Positions 1 to 10,851 are shown, counted from the stretch's first letter. The stretch is DNA of 64,000 bases from Cenococcum geophilum 1.58 (GCA_001692895.1 KV748184.1:1-64000); one strand, 5' to 3'. Made by a program: numbers and translations. Notes: a model not told the origin generated them from the letters alone.

Positions 1-1548
1 ATCTATAAAGCCATTGTAGAGGCGTACCCAGGCCTTGATATATTACTCAGCAAAAACCCGCGGTTCAAACATCCACGTATGCCTTCTATTAATGTAATAC
101 CCGCTGCGCGGACGTCTAGGTTTAACCTAGGACCTATTATGACTGGAGAGGCTTCTATATCTGAAACCTATAAGGTACTAGACGACATTTTTCTCCATCA
201 AATGAATCTACAACGCACCGATAAAGCATTTGAGGAGCGACTGTTTCTGATCTATGGTGATCAAAAGACCGCAAAGCTTATTCGGTCATGTCAGGGAGAA
301 CGTACTGAGTCAATATCCGCCTATGATAGCCTGCGTTGGGCTCTGCCTATTCCAGCTCTTTGGCACCTAAAGCTGAACTACCTGTATATGGTTATACGGT
401 ATCACTATGGTGGCAAGCAATCAGCCCAAGAGTACTCTACGCTGTACACCCACATGAACCACCTAGGTCGAAGAAATATCCCAGCCGAGCGCGCGCCGTT
501 TCATCATATGGAGGAGCTAATTCTCCATAGCTTCGACGCTCGTATCNTAGCGTTGCTCCATACTCAGATTAAGGAGTCTTGTAACACCAAGTCGCCTATA
601 GATATCAAGCGGTACCTTAAAAGCCTATCTCCGCAACGTCTATTAGCAGTGGTCGAGGATATCCGCACAGCGGTTTTCGGTCAGGAAGTCTCTCGGGCGG
701 CCAACCATGCCAGCCAGCCTGCGGAACCACGGCAAAAGGGTCACCTTAAGCAGGCTGGCAGTGCTGCATCCTCACAAACACTTTCTAAGCCTGCTGATGC
801 AGAGTTTCTAACGCACGTCCGCTTTTTACAACTGGTAGAGACGTACAAGGTCCTCAAGCACGCCATCAAGCTTGCGGATATTGGCCTGCTCAGCCGCGTG
901 CTCCCCCGCATTTGTATCTATTTCGCAGGTGGTCGAAACAAGAACTATCTACCAGAGATGTTACGTTTCTTCCAGTTAACTTCAACAGATGCTTGTTCCC
1001 CTGAGCTCCAGCAAGCTATCCTAGTAAATAGTCTAGTGAATATCCGCGGCGAACAGGATAGTCACTACCCGATAGATCTCGACAACGAGCTACTTAATGG
1101 GGAGCTAAAGCAGCTTATGCACACTCGTGGCAATTCGACATTTAACCTAGACTCACTCTTCCGCTGGAGCATTCATATGACTAATTATACAGGGCCACTA
1201 CGTGCAAAGTTTGAGATCACGTTCGGCGAACGGATGTCTACTCGACATACTGTTAAATCTCCTGCAGCGGATATTCAATCGCTTGCTAATGCGATTGCCG
1301 AAGGTTCTATTATCCGCCGTCAGGCACGGCGAGCAAAGATGGAAGCGCCGCCTCTACTACAACTAGGTATTGAACGACTTAATCAATCTGCCCTCAACGA
1401 GTTCAATTCACGGCTAGGCGGTGATCTTTCCGCCGTGTTTGATGAGCTTGATCTCCATGACGATGATAATGAGCTAGATGGCTTCGTACTCCCTGCCGAC
1501 TTTGCTCAAACCCAGCTTCAACCTGCGTATGAGTTGCTCGATGAGTAA
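1..1548 (+). CDS. DUF6589-family protein, 5' end outside window
   Basis: The frame is open from base 1, so the ATG at 79 is internal; the protein began upstream of the window. About 515 residues are visible, ending at the stop at 1546-1548. The stretch YGDQKTAKLIRS (about residues 85-96 of the visible part) matches the GDQ-T signature I associate with fungal DUF6589 proteins. The C-terminus is acidic (LDLHDDDNELD). There is one N near 547. Molecular function is not known to me; a role in moving or maintaining the repeat unit is inference from the convergent RecQ-like helicase 289 bp away and from five ATATCCGC motifs inside this frame. No intron is evident, which is unlike the host genes in the window. 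Confidence 0.75.
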   Translation: MYKAIVEAYPGLDILLSKNPRFKHPRMPSINVIPAARTSRFNLGPIMTGEASISETYKVLDDIFLHQMNLQRTDKAFEERLFLIYGDQKTAKLIRSCQGERTESISAYDSLRWALPIPALWHLKLNYLYMVIRYHYGGKQSAQEYSTLYTHMNHLGRRNIPAERAPFHHMEELILHSFDARIXALLHTQIKESCNTKSPIDIKRYLKSLSPQRLLAVVEDIRTAVFGQEVSRAANHASQPAEPRQKGHLKQAGSAASSQTLSKPADAEFLTHVRFLQLVETYKVLKHAIKLADIGLLSRVLPRICIYFAGGRNKNYLPEMLRFFQLTSTDACSPELQQAILVNSLVNIRGEQDSHYPIDLDNELLNGELKQLMHTRGNSTFNLDSLFRWSIHMTNYTGPLRAKFEITFGERMSTRHTVKSPAADIQSLANAIAEGSIIRRQARRAKMEAPPLLQLGIERLNQSALNEFNSRLGGDLSAVFDELDLHDDDNELDGFVLPADFAQTQLQPAYELLDE

Positions 1549-4500
1549 TACAAGATATTAGCTATAAGCTATTACTACAACCGTTCAATATCCGCTATAG
1601 TTAGTAGCACTGGTACATATTCCCAAGTAATTGATATTATTAATTAATTAATCTATTTAGTTCCTGGGCCGCGCTTGCTAGGGGTGTAGGGTATAAGGGG
1701 AAGGGGGGGCGTCATCCTAATAGATATCAGCTACTATGGTTGCAATATCCGCTTGGCGGATATAAGGTAAACTCACCTAGTATTAGCTAACCCCGCCTGA
1801 TATCAACTAACCTCGCCTAATATTAGCCCGCTGTATACTAATTGGCGTTGCCGTTGATTTCCTGTAGTGCTCTTCGCATACGTTTGCCTCTGTTTAATCG
1901 CGCCGACCGCCTTTGCGGTACCAATAAAGACGTATCCAACTGGCGGGTTGCTGGCGGCATAGATGTATCTNACGGCTGGTATAAGGGTAATGATGGAGGA
2001 GTAGGAGCTGGAGACCCAAGAGTTGGCGAAGGCATAGGTACATCCTCTTCCTGAGTTATTGGCAAGAGGTCTATGGCTGACTGTTGACTAGCCTGCGATA
2101 TATCAGCGCCACAGTGAGGCGCTGATTGCCACGGCGCTGATATTTCAAATCTCCTATCTGAAACCTGCGAAGCCCGTATAAGAGCCTGTGATAAGCGCTC
2201 ATCCGCAGCAGCGTGCTGCTCTAACGCTTGGGAAAACCGCTCTGACATCTGCATAATTAACCCAGAAGAACCTGAGAGTTGCCCTATTTCTTTCTGTTTC
2301 TGCTTTCGTTCCTCATCTGCTAAAAGCTTAATAAGGGACGGAAGCTCCTCACCGAGGATATCAGGATCCCACTCAGGCATTGCTTGCCTTAATGATGCCG
2401 CATCTGGAACCCACCCTATGTTACAGAGGCGACAAAGCTGCTTATCCGGTATAACACAATTAACTGTAGGCGTCCATAATGTATCCTGATACCTGGCCTC
2501 CGCCCATTGCGTAAACCACTTCTGTATATTGCTTAACATAGGCTCCCGGCGGGTTTTCGCAATATCCGCACTATGGCTAGTGCGGATATCGTACTCGCAA
2601 TCCATGAATATTGCTGGGTTGCAGTTACTGCAACACAAGTCTTTACTAACAGTAGACTGTGGGTCTCCATAGTGTGTAAGTTGTATTGCTCGTAAGCATA
2701 CCTGATCCTCATTAACTAGCCGCCATAGGGTGAACGGCAGTTTACCACGCAACTGCGCATTAGTCAACCGCTTCTTTGGGCGTAGGGTCGGTACGATAAG
2801 CTCTTCAGGTAGGCGTACTGTAGAACCACCAGGGCTTAACCCACGCCCGCTTCTTGTATCTACCAACTGCTCAGTACTGACTGACGCTATAGATGAAGCA
2901 TCGCCCGCAATATCCGCAGTCTCTGCGTTTTGTCGCCCGCGGATATCATTGCGCAGCGCGCTTGCGCGAAGATCGCCTATACACTGAGGTTGTGTATGCT
3001 TAGAACCACCTAATTCATCGCAAGGACCCCGCCAGCGGCTCTCAACCATAAAGATTGCTTCGCCTGAGAGGCCTTCTCCTCGGCCTGCCCGGCCAAACCG
3101 CTGTGCCAGCATATTACAGGATTTGTGGCGAGGCATTCCATATTGGATCGAACGGTAGATATCCGGGACATCTGCACCGTGTGCTACTGCATCTGATGCA
3201 ACGAAAATTCGAATTCGAGACGTTGGGCGCGCGTATTCGGCGTACAAGCGGTCTTTGTCAATATCCGCAAGCGTTGCGTGGTAGCTCTGCACCGCTTCTC
3301 TAGCAACAGCAGCATCGTAGCCGCGATGGATCAACCAGCTGCGAATAGTATTACGACAGGCAGCTATCCACTCCTTAGAATCAAAGAAGATGATCGTCTT
3401 TGGAATCAGCTGAAGTTGATCGAACTGTTGGCGGTATGTCTGCTGTGCGGATATTAAGCGGCTTCTTGATTGCTCGCCTTCTCCTCGGTCACTATTACTA
3501 GCAGTGTGCGAATACACTGGAGCAGCAGCAATAGTAAAGTAAAGAGCTCGAAAGTCCTTCTTCTCTGGCGCGGTCATGACCCTCCGTATAATCTTTAGCT
3601 CCGGCCGATCGATTGGGGTTTTAATAACTTGTATATTAGGTTTAAACCCAGCCAGCTTGCATACAGTCCGAAACGTAGATGGGTCTAGTGTTGCGGTACA
3701 TGCAAACCAAGGCTTATCAACTAAGACTGAACGTACTTTAAAGAGTTGTGTGTACGCTATACGGAAGGTCTCTCCCCAATCAGCAAGCAGGTGTACTTCA
3801 TCAACCACCACAAGGGCAACATGGGAACGAAATATCGGGTCTATCAGAACCTTATGCAGCTTGTCACTAACCAAAAGCTCTGGGGAGATAAGGATATGTG
3901 TGTAGCTGCCCGTGCGGATATCCTCAATCAGCTCGGCGGATATTGTTTTCTCCCACACATGAACAGGTCGAACATAAGGTAGCTTTGCAATCTTTTTTAC
4001 TTGCTCTGACCCAATCGCGTTAAGTGGAAGAACAATAATAACAACTGCATTAGGTACAAGACATGGTAGTGCTTGCATTATCATACTCTTGCCAAAAGAC
4101 GTCTTTGCCACAAGCATGAGATCTCGCCGCTCAAATATCAGCACCCTCAGGGCCTCGAGCTGCTCCGTATGACCGCGGTACGGATATATCTCCGCAATAG
4201 CTTCATCTAGCTTGCTTATTTGAAGTTCATGAGAGCTGCTCATAAGCTGGGGTAGCTCCCTCCGCAGGCTATATAGCCGTGGAGACCGCTGGGGATCCAT
4301 TTCAATATAATCCCCAGCCCATTGCGTACTGCCAGCTTGTTGATCTGCTTGACTGGCTTGTGGTTTGCGACCTCTTTGCCTTATTCGCTTTGATGGAGGC
4401 ATTGGTGGATAGCGCTTAAAAGCAGCAGAGGGAGAATAGAGGGTTGGATAAAGGCAGGGAGGACTTAAACACGTTGTAATAGATAGATCTTAATGGGTTT

Positions 4501-4765
4501 TAATCATTGGATTATGGATATAATGGATGGAGAGTGGGTGGTTGAGATTGACGCGTCGTTGGTGCGGATATTGCTGATTGTTCACTTTGGCAAACCGCGT
4601 CACGGCTATTTTGAAATTAATGTCAGGAACGGGAAGGCGGGGAGACTTCTTACGTAGACCATTTGATTCGCCGGAGCCTAGTGTATAATCGATGGATTTT
4701 TCAAGCTGCCTAAACTTGTCGTAAGAATAAGAAGTGAATATCCGTAATATCAGCCATGCGGATAT
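313..4765. repeat. Dispersed 8-mer ATATCCGC/GCGGATAT, 18 copies
   Basis: Exact copies begin near 313, 659, 874, 1040, 1267, 1588, 1745, 1756, 2562, 2582, 2910, 2939, 3261, 3447, 3914, 3936, 4564 and 4758. About 0.14 would be expected by chance in 4.45 kb counting both orientations. Five lie in the DUF6589 frame, eight in the helicase frame, three between the genes and two beyond the helicase start. In coding DNA they are read as ADI, DIR/NIR or ISA, that is in three registers and both orientations, so the constraint appears to be on the DNA. Only three other copies outside the 9-bp array were noticed (30965, 33258, 53041). Confidence 0.85.
1838..4402 (-). CDS. RecQ-like superfamily 2 DNA helicase, repeat-borne
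   Basis: Intronless, 854 aa, starting MPPSKRIRQRGRK. Helicase motifs in order: Walker A AKTSFGKS (about 99-106), DEVH box in VVVDEVHLLAD (201-204), motif III ACTAT (234-238), and the C-terminal helicase lobe ending in QRFGRAGRG (434-442). Cysteine pairs follow (CCSNCNP, and LCRLCN further on), possibly a zinc-binding module. The C-terminal 150 residues are Ser/Pro-rich and end in a basic tail (RRSARLNRGKRMRR). The family unwinds DNA with a 3'-5' polarity. It converges with the DUF6589 gene and contains eight GCGGATAT/ATATCCGC motifs. This is not the cellular RecQ/Sgs1: it lacks a recognisable RQC-HRDC arrangement and resembles helicases spread by repeats. One N near 1971. Confidence 0.8.
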   Translation of the reverse strand: MPPSKRIRQRGRKPQASQADQQAGSTQWAGDYIEMDPQRSPRLYSLRRELPQLMSSSHELQISKLDEAIAEIYPYRGHTEQLEALRVLIFERRDLMLVAKTSFGKSMIMQALPCLVPNAVVIIVLPLNAIGSEQVKKIAKLPYVRPVHVWEKTISAELIEDIRTGSYTHILISPELLVSDKLHKVLIDPIFRSHVALVVVDEVHLLADWGETFRIAYTQLFKVRSVLVDKPWFACTATLDPSTFRTVCKLAGFKPNIQVIKTPIDRPELKIIRRVMTAPEKKDFRALYFTIAAAPVYSHTASNSDRGEGEQSRSRLISAQQTYRQQFDQLQLIPKTIIFFDSKEWIAACRNTIRSWLIHRGYDAAVAREAVQSYHATLADIDKDRLYAEYARPTSRIRIFVASDAVAHGADVPDIYRSIQYGMPRHKSCNMLAQRFGRAGRGEGLSGEAIFMVESRWRGPCDELGGSKHTQPQCIGDLRASALRNDIRGRQNAETADIAGDASSIASVSTEQLVDTRSGRGLSPGGSTVRLPEELIVPTLRPKKRLTNAQLRGKLPFTLWRLVNEDQVCLRAIQLTHYGDPQSTVSKDLCCSNCNPAIFMDCEYDIRTSHSADIAKTRREPMLSNIQKWFTQWAEARYQDTLWTPTVNCVIPDKQLCRLCNIGWVPDAASLRQAMPEWDPDILGEELPSLIKLLADEERKQKQKEIGQLSGSSGLIMQMSERFSQALEQHAAADERLSQALIRASQVSDRRFEISAPWQSAPHCGADISQASQQSAIDLLPITQEEDVPMPSPTLGSPAPTPPSLPLYQPXDTSMPPATRQLDTSLLVPQRRSARLNRGKRMRRALQEINGNAN

Positions 4766-5534
4766 CGCGACGTGCTTTACAAACGTCGGCCAAAGTGTCT
4801 CAGACCACACAGGGACAGATGGCCTAAACTGGTTTAGTGCCATCGGGCCGGATTTATCCGGCGTCCCATGTGGTCTGAGCATGCTGAGACAAGTCTGCGT
4901 TGGCGTGAGCGCCTGATCACCTGACCCTTTCGCCAATAATGATAACAGGGCTAGGATTTGGGTCGTGCTTCACTCTAAGCAACGCTAGTTGAAGGTTATT
5001 TATATCAAAATACATTCATTTTAGGGTATTACCCATCATTTATTAAATGATCTATTTTGGTATACTATATAAGCTCAGTCCTTTAGAACCCGACCACCCT
5101 CTAAACTCAGGCCATTTTATATAAATTAGCGATCTTTTGCCCCTATTAAAAATAATAGATAATTAAAAAAAGTTAAATATTAAAGTTATAGTTTATATAG
5201 TTAAGCTAAACTATATATTAAGCTTTCAAGTTTTAAGTTTTAAGTTATTACATAATATATCAGTTTTTTTACAGGGGTAAAAACGCTATTTTGTATGAGA
5301 AACGAGTCCCAATACCCATCAAATCTTGAATTGAATATCAACCTCAAATCTCATGCAAATGAACCAATTAGTAACCCCCCCCCCCAAACAAACAAACACC
5401 AGTGACCTGACAAGTAATGCAACGCCTAATGCTCCCGAGTATGCGCGTAGCACAATAATGGTCTTGTAGGGTTTGCTTTCATACCCGCGAATGTGATTCC
5501 CACGTTGTTCCCTCCAAACGTTAGTATAACAAGG
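4403..5534. other. Non-coding flank of the helicase module
   Basis: Upstream side of the helicase gene. It contains two further motif copies, the palindromic block at 4797-4890, then a very AT-rich stretch (about 4990-5280) with repeated AAGTTTT words, and a C10 run near 5375. An open frame on the minus strand (4490-4936) has no ATG near its start and runs through the palindromes, so it was not called. Confidence 0.6.
4797..4890. repeat. Compound palindrome able to form a three-way junction
   Basis: An outer stem pairs CTCAGACCACA (4799-4809) with TGTGGTCTGAG (4869-4879), and GGGAC (4812-4816) with GTCCC (4863-4867). Inside it are two separate hairpins: GATGGCCTAAAC (4818-4829) with GTTTAG and GCCATC (4832-4844, one bulged base), and GCCGGAT (4847-4853) with ATCCGGC (4856-4862). 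A further palindrome, GTCT-G-AGCATGCT-G-AGAC, overlaps the right arm (4873-4890), and GGCG/CGCC follows near 4902-4913. It lies just beyond the last ATATCCGC copies. A terminal structure of the repeat module is inference. Confidence 0.7.
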
Positions 5535-7065
5535 CTAGACCTGCTCCACAAAGTTTGAGGCCTTGTATCCTTCTGATGGCCGCCTCTTCTTCTGTAACCG
5601 TTTTGATTGCCGCTTCTCTCCGGATTCAAGATCCCTATCATCGCCCGCTGGTGGCGTGGCTACACTGAATGTGCCTGGCCGGAGAATCTCGAATCCTGAG
5701 TTAACTTTGCGTAGAACTTCGGAATTGCGATGAACTTGTGGTACCGAGGCCTGCTGTGAGAGCTCGGCATCCTCTTCTTCGGTATGCGGTCCGCGGGGTT
5801 GATAAGTATCTGGTAACGGAACGGCTTGCTTTGCTGCATTGTTTGGATAGCTGTCTTGACTTGAAGGCCTCACGGGAGTGCTTTGGCTAGGATAAATTTG
5901 AGGGTCAAAGGCAGCCGAGAGAGGAGGCGAAGGTGTTGTTCGTCGAGGGATAAAGTAATCGACTGGGCCAGCAGCTGTGTTCTCCGGTTTGCCTGATTCG
6001 ACTATACTGGCCCATTCGCCGCTGAAACCAGGTTTACGAATACGTGGAGTAAGTTGACCAGTTTCAGCGACATGGGACAGGCGATGGCTCTGGAGAAGGT
6101 CAAGATCTACCCTGGGATCAATTGGGGGCGCCGACGCAACTCTGGGACTAGGGTATGCTGCTCCATATGGCCGGTCTTGTTGAAATCGAAGTAGTGACGA
6201 TGCGTTATAATCAGATTCGTCACTTTCATCACTAGACTTGCCGGAGGATGCAGAGCTTTGCTTGCTACTACTAGGTTCACCAGTTGCTATGTATTCTATC
6301 AGTTCTTTTTCCCAAAGTAAATACAACCGAGGAAAAAGAAAAACCTTACCATATGAAGCTCCAGAGTCCAAGCCCTCTAGAGCATTCAACGTTGAAGAGT
6401 GTCTCAGGAGATTAGGATTACTGTATCTTGACTGTGATGTTTGCATGGCTTGACGTCCGCGGGCGGAAGTGCTGAGCCTTGGAGATGATGGTCTACTCTC
6501 CGGAAGTTGCTCAGCAGAGACAGCTCGGTCGAATGAACTCGCCCGACTAGAGGATCCATGGACAGGCTGGGGCAATTCTAATTCTATGCTGTCGCAACTG
6601 GGGCTTGTGCCATTCTGGCGGTTTCTCGGTTCATTACAGATTGATGAGGCACTGCTGGGGACTGGAGTATTGTTTCGTGAAATCCAGACACCGTCCACTT
6701 CGATTCCACTCTCAATTGCTCTTATACCGAAAGGTATTTCATCCTTCTCCTCTTGGACTCCTTCGGGTGGCTGTTGTGCCTCGAGCACCTCTGGTTTTTG
6801 AGCAGCCTCGGTCGCGGCAACCTTGTTGTACTTTCGTATCTTCCAATGTGAGTACTTGAGCTTGCAGAGTCCGCCGATGATTGTGACCACCTATATAGTT
6901 AGAATGTGAGGTATGAATATATTTGAACAGGACGTACTATGCCACAAGCTAGAACCTAGTAGCAGAAGACATGTTAGCAATAAAATATTTCTGACGACTA
7001 TTTTGGGAACGTACAAAGGTCATCTTCTCCCATAACGCCCAGTCTTGAAAGAATTTTCGCCCCAT
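5535..7065 (-). CDS. Conserved fungal single-pass membrane protein, low-complexity tail
   Basis: Spliced from four exons: 7065-7015, 6955-6938, 6890-6350 and 6286-5535 (about 453 aa). It starts MGRKFFQDWALWEKMTF and continues VLACGIVVTIIGGLCKLKYSHWKIRKY, giving one transmembrane helix at about residues 18-32 followed by a basic segment, so the remainder is probably cytosolic. The rest is Ser/Pro-rich and disordered, with a basic C-terminus (KRQSKRLQKKRRPSEG). The second exon is only 18 nt. The third intron (63 nt) is a multiple of three without a stop, so unspliced RNA also stays open. I remember the N-terminal pattern from unnamed proteins of other ascomycetes; no function is known to me. 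Confidence 0.75.
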
Positions 7066-8833
7066 AGCTAACTTCGAAAGAGATAATTAAGGATAATGGG
7101 GCAGCGATAGTGACAGACGGTAATGGCTTGACGATCGGATCGTTGTAGGTAATTAGGAAAGAGCGAGTGTGTCGAATATTAAGGTGGTGAGATTTAAGTG
7201 AGGGTTACCAGAGACCATTCATGTAGAGAATGGAAGGATAAGTTTGGAGATGAAGTAACGAGTGTTTGCTCTCCCGGCAGTCAGGTTCATGAGTGTCTGG
7301 TTGCTTGGAGGCCTGGTCTGGAAGGCTCGATCACGGTAAACCCGGATACTATTCAGCTGCTGACATCGGTATCCAACCCAGGATCCCGCCTTAATTCCAG
7401 ATGGAGAAAGTACTGAGGCCGAAGAAAGCTACACTGCTAAACGAACGTTCGGAATGATTGTTATGACGTGCGCCGTGTGGGCAGCCTGCAAAAGAGAGCG
7501 ACGGTGTGATTCACTAGAAGAGCCAAGAGCCCAAAAGAGAAATCGATTGTGTCACAGATGAATCAGAATCGGGTGAACTTGTGGCTAGACGTAATGCTTG
7601 TAGAACTCGTGCATGGGCTGCTGGTATCCGTTGCTCGGGGTGGGTGGAAGCACAGGAAACTTGGTGAGTCTTTGGGTCAAAGGGAGACATATATCGAAGC
7701 CAGACGACCATGCCGCAACTACCAAGGAAAAAGGAAAGAATGAGGCTAACGTGAAAAAAACGAAGCCGAGCTGAAGTGGCACCATGAGGCAATTTGAAGG
7801 CACCTAGGGCGTCAAGCAGCTGTCTAAATTCTAAATTTGTCAGTGATGAGCCGCTTCTGGGCAAAAGCCGCCTTTGGGCTCTAGCCACGGGTTCGTAGTC
7901 AAGGGGTGGAGGTCTGCGACAGGGGCATTACTCGCCGCATCTCTCGGCCTTACAGGGCGTTGCCTTGGAACAGGTGCGTTGTTTTTACATGATGATCGTC
8001 CGCTGCGCGGCACAGCAAAGGGCAACTCTGGCATCTATTGGAGCTTCGAAGCAGGTACACGAATTCACTGACGCCGTACGGGACGCTCTCAGCGAACGGT
8101 CTCTTCACGGCCTATCCGGGGTTGCTCTGCTTTGCAGATGCGAGGTTTCGGAGGCTCTCACTCGGTGAAACGACTGTGGAACTCATGCGGGCATGGTCAC
8201 GCAAGTGGAAGATATTGGCTTTTGACGTGTCCTGAAGTGCGTCCGCTTGGCTGGCTCGCCACTTCGCTAGGCGCCCCTCCCTGGGGACAAGCGGGACCGT
8301 TTGATCACCGAATCGCGTGCTGCCAGGGCAGTCCTGGACTGAGCTTCTCAACCTCCCCTTAATCTAATCATCCGATGACGCCTTTCCCGAGGTCAAAAGA
8401 GACCTGTGCCACTCTCCCGTGGATCGTCATTCTCATCTCTCTCTAGATTTAAGAAACCGCCTTGGACAGATTCAGTGCTACAAGCATGAGCATCCGTCGC
8501 ACCGGCTGCAGTTGCTGAATCCTTAGTCCTTCGATCGACATAAGGCGCTGCATTGACACATTATTTGCCTCTCAACTGCGCCGTCTTCGAGAGGCGTAAG
8601 AGGTTACCTCGGCGCGCTTTGACTCTACATGGTCACGGAATGGCTCGTAATAATATCGAGGCAGTCAAACATAGCTTTTGTGGAACCAAAAGCAAGTCCG
8701 CCGCACCGCTTCCAACACACCGCTGGTGTGCAGCACCCGAGATCCTCTCCATGGTACTGGGAGGTGAGAAGCAATATCGTCGAACACGAAGCTTAGGTAC
8801 AGTATCATCTGACGAAAGTTCGTCCAATAGGGG
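7066..8833. other. Gene-poor region, nothing recognised
   Basis: The first 150 bp are the likely promoter of the membrane-protein gene. The remaining 1.6 kb has only short overlapping open frames (none above 125 codons) with no family signature or convincing splice partners. Base composition is ordinary, not AT-rich, so this is unlike the mutated block at 18.3-20.4 kb. Confidence 0.5.
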
Positions 8834-9128
8834 TGTTCGGTTGCAACTTCAAAATCAATCTCAATTAGAATATAACCGATCTGGAGCTCAAATCTGAATC
8901 TGGGGCGATTGTTCGGTCAACCCTTTAGAATCGGAACCCGGCCACAAAACTTTTGGTTTCTCAAACCGCTAAAAAAAACCGCTAAAAAGCTGCTAACTTT
9001 TGGCGTATTATTTTGGCATTTTGTGACCGGTGAGAGGAATATTAAAATCCTAAGGCCATGCAGGTAAAATTACTCCGAAATTAATGTATTCTGAGGCCTT
9101 TAGATTAATCTGAAGTTGCAACCGAACA
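8834..9128. mobile_element. MITE-like element with 18-bp perfect inverted ends
   Basis: TGTTCGGTTGCAACTTCA at 8834-8851 is exactly inverted at 9111-9128, bounding 295 bp without coding capacity. The left flank reads TAGGGG before the repeat, giving TAGGGGTGTTCGG, which resembles hAT-type termini. A clear target duplication could not be found, so the outermost ends are uncertain by about 10 bp. The interior has short A-rich repeats (CCGCTAAAAA twice near 8970-8990). Confidence 0.65.
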
Positions 9129-10851
9129 TCTTAGTACCCCAACTCTTGCTGGCGTCTTTTAGCGCAGGACCTGGGAAATCTCAACGTGTCCTACCAGTGC
9201 ACTCACGAGCCAGGAATCTAGAAGCTGGAAGACGCTGAATAGAATATCGCGTGGTCTGAGTAACCGGCCTACATTGTACTCGGCCTATCAACGCAACTAA
9301 TCTCACGCACGTGTCCGAATGATCCTATCATCAGACAACAAAGCAGTCTCCCTGATACGGCTAACAATACAAGCCGATATTTTTACCATCAGCATCCCTC
9401 CACCATCATACTCAGTGTACGGATTTCTGAGGCATAATGATACATACTTAAAGGACCAGACTAGAGCATATGTTTCCAGCTTGTCTTTGAACCCTAAGCG
9501 GACTCTGCGAGTCTCACGTTCCTCATTCCAGTTATCAAATAAACTTATAGTATTACTGCAAGATTCCGGTATGAATGAATACACACCCCAAGTTGATGCA
9601 TTGTATATTCAAAACCATTACCACATATGTTAAGATTCTTGAAGTCTACAAAAATTAAACGTAGAAGAAGTACAAAGAAGACTTAGAGGTGCCCCTCAAC
9701 ATGAGCATTAACGCAAGCTTCACCTTGGAGATGATCAATTACCATCATGTGCTGATAGTTGGTTTATGAAGAGTGCTAAGTAAATATTTTGGAGGCGTTT
9801 GTAGCGTTGGGTTAATGACCTGGGTGCAAGTCCTACCGCACGGATTCCGCTGACAATTTTTACCGTCAGCATTATTGGTGCTGCTCCAGAGTTGCAAACC
9901 CTATCAAAAGCATGCTGAAGGTGGTGTGTAGATTTCGGCGGCATCACCTGAACGACTGTATCAATTGGCTGCCATGAAATGAAAATTTCGTTATCACACT
10001 CTGAATGATCACCTGCACAACGCCGAAGCACTCTGTGTACATCACGAGACAACCTCGTTCCCAAGTAGAGCAACCTGGGATTTGGGACAATAGTCATCCG
10101 AAAGTCTGCTTCGCGTGGATACAACACCAAAAAGTACAGGACGGATGTCAAGATAAGATATCGATCAAGGGTCCATTCTCCATGTCCGCAGCGATTGCCC
10201 AACTCCAAATGCAGGGACGCGCGTGACGTATCTAGTGCGATACGTTTGTTTAGCCGAGCGTATCGTAATACCAATGGTATTGTTATATCAAGAGTCACGT
10301 GTTTGGCGAATAAGCAGGAAAAAGAGGAGCTTAGTACCTAAAAAGGCTTAGGATGTCTACCTCGCGACCAAATAGGGCCCTCTCCTATACAAATTCTCTA
10401 CTGGTTATACCAATATTGGTAGTAAGTGCTTAACGATGTCGTCAAAGTTAGGATATCGTAATATTACACCAATAAAGTTTGATCAGGGGATATAAATCGT
10501 AATATAAATGATATTGTTATATACCCCAATATAGTATGAAGGAGATTTGACTCCACGGGTCTTTGCGCCTCTGCCGTGATCTCCGACCCGCACCGTTCCA
10601 CCCCGTACGAGATATTTCTCCAGACGTTATATGTCTTCGCGTATTTGAAATTCGAGTGAGCCTTACTCGCCACCGCCAGCGTAGCCATCCGATAGTGCCC
10701 AGCGATCTTTCCTTTCTAAATTCGGCAACTCGGAATCTGGAAGGGCCGCTTGGTTGATTTCATGACGACGCTTGCACTGCCCTGCTCTGCCTTCTTTTCA
10801 CTCTAACATTGACAGCCCAAGTTACAAAGAACATTGACAGCCTCATCAGTC
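9129..10851. other. Gene-poor region with a short direct repeat
   Basis: No gene recognised. A 187-codon minus-strand frame (9735-10298) has no family signature. Two 25-bp near-copies lie 234 bp apart: CGTAATACCAATGGTATT at 10264 and CGTAATATAAATGATATT at 10498, each followed by GTTATAT; the core of each is itself palindromic. The last 300 bp probably hold the promoter of the gene starting at 10852. Confidence 0.45.

Noticed and set aside
4797-4890. Hairpin terminus of a small linear DNA virus-like element
   Set aside because: The T-shaped fold is suggestive, but no replication-initiator or capsid frame is nearby; the helicase/DUF6589 unit is the simpler owner.
4490-4936. 148-codon minus-strand open frame
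   Set aside because: Starts with a non-ATG codon, runs through the palindromic block and has no family signature; better explained by structured non-coding DNA.
9735-10298. 187-codon minus-strand frame
   Set aside because: No domain, odd composition and no splice partners; length can arise by chance in gene-free DNA.
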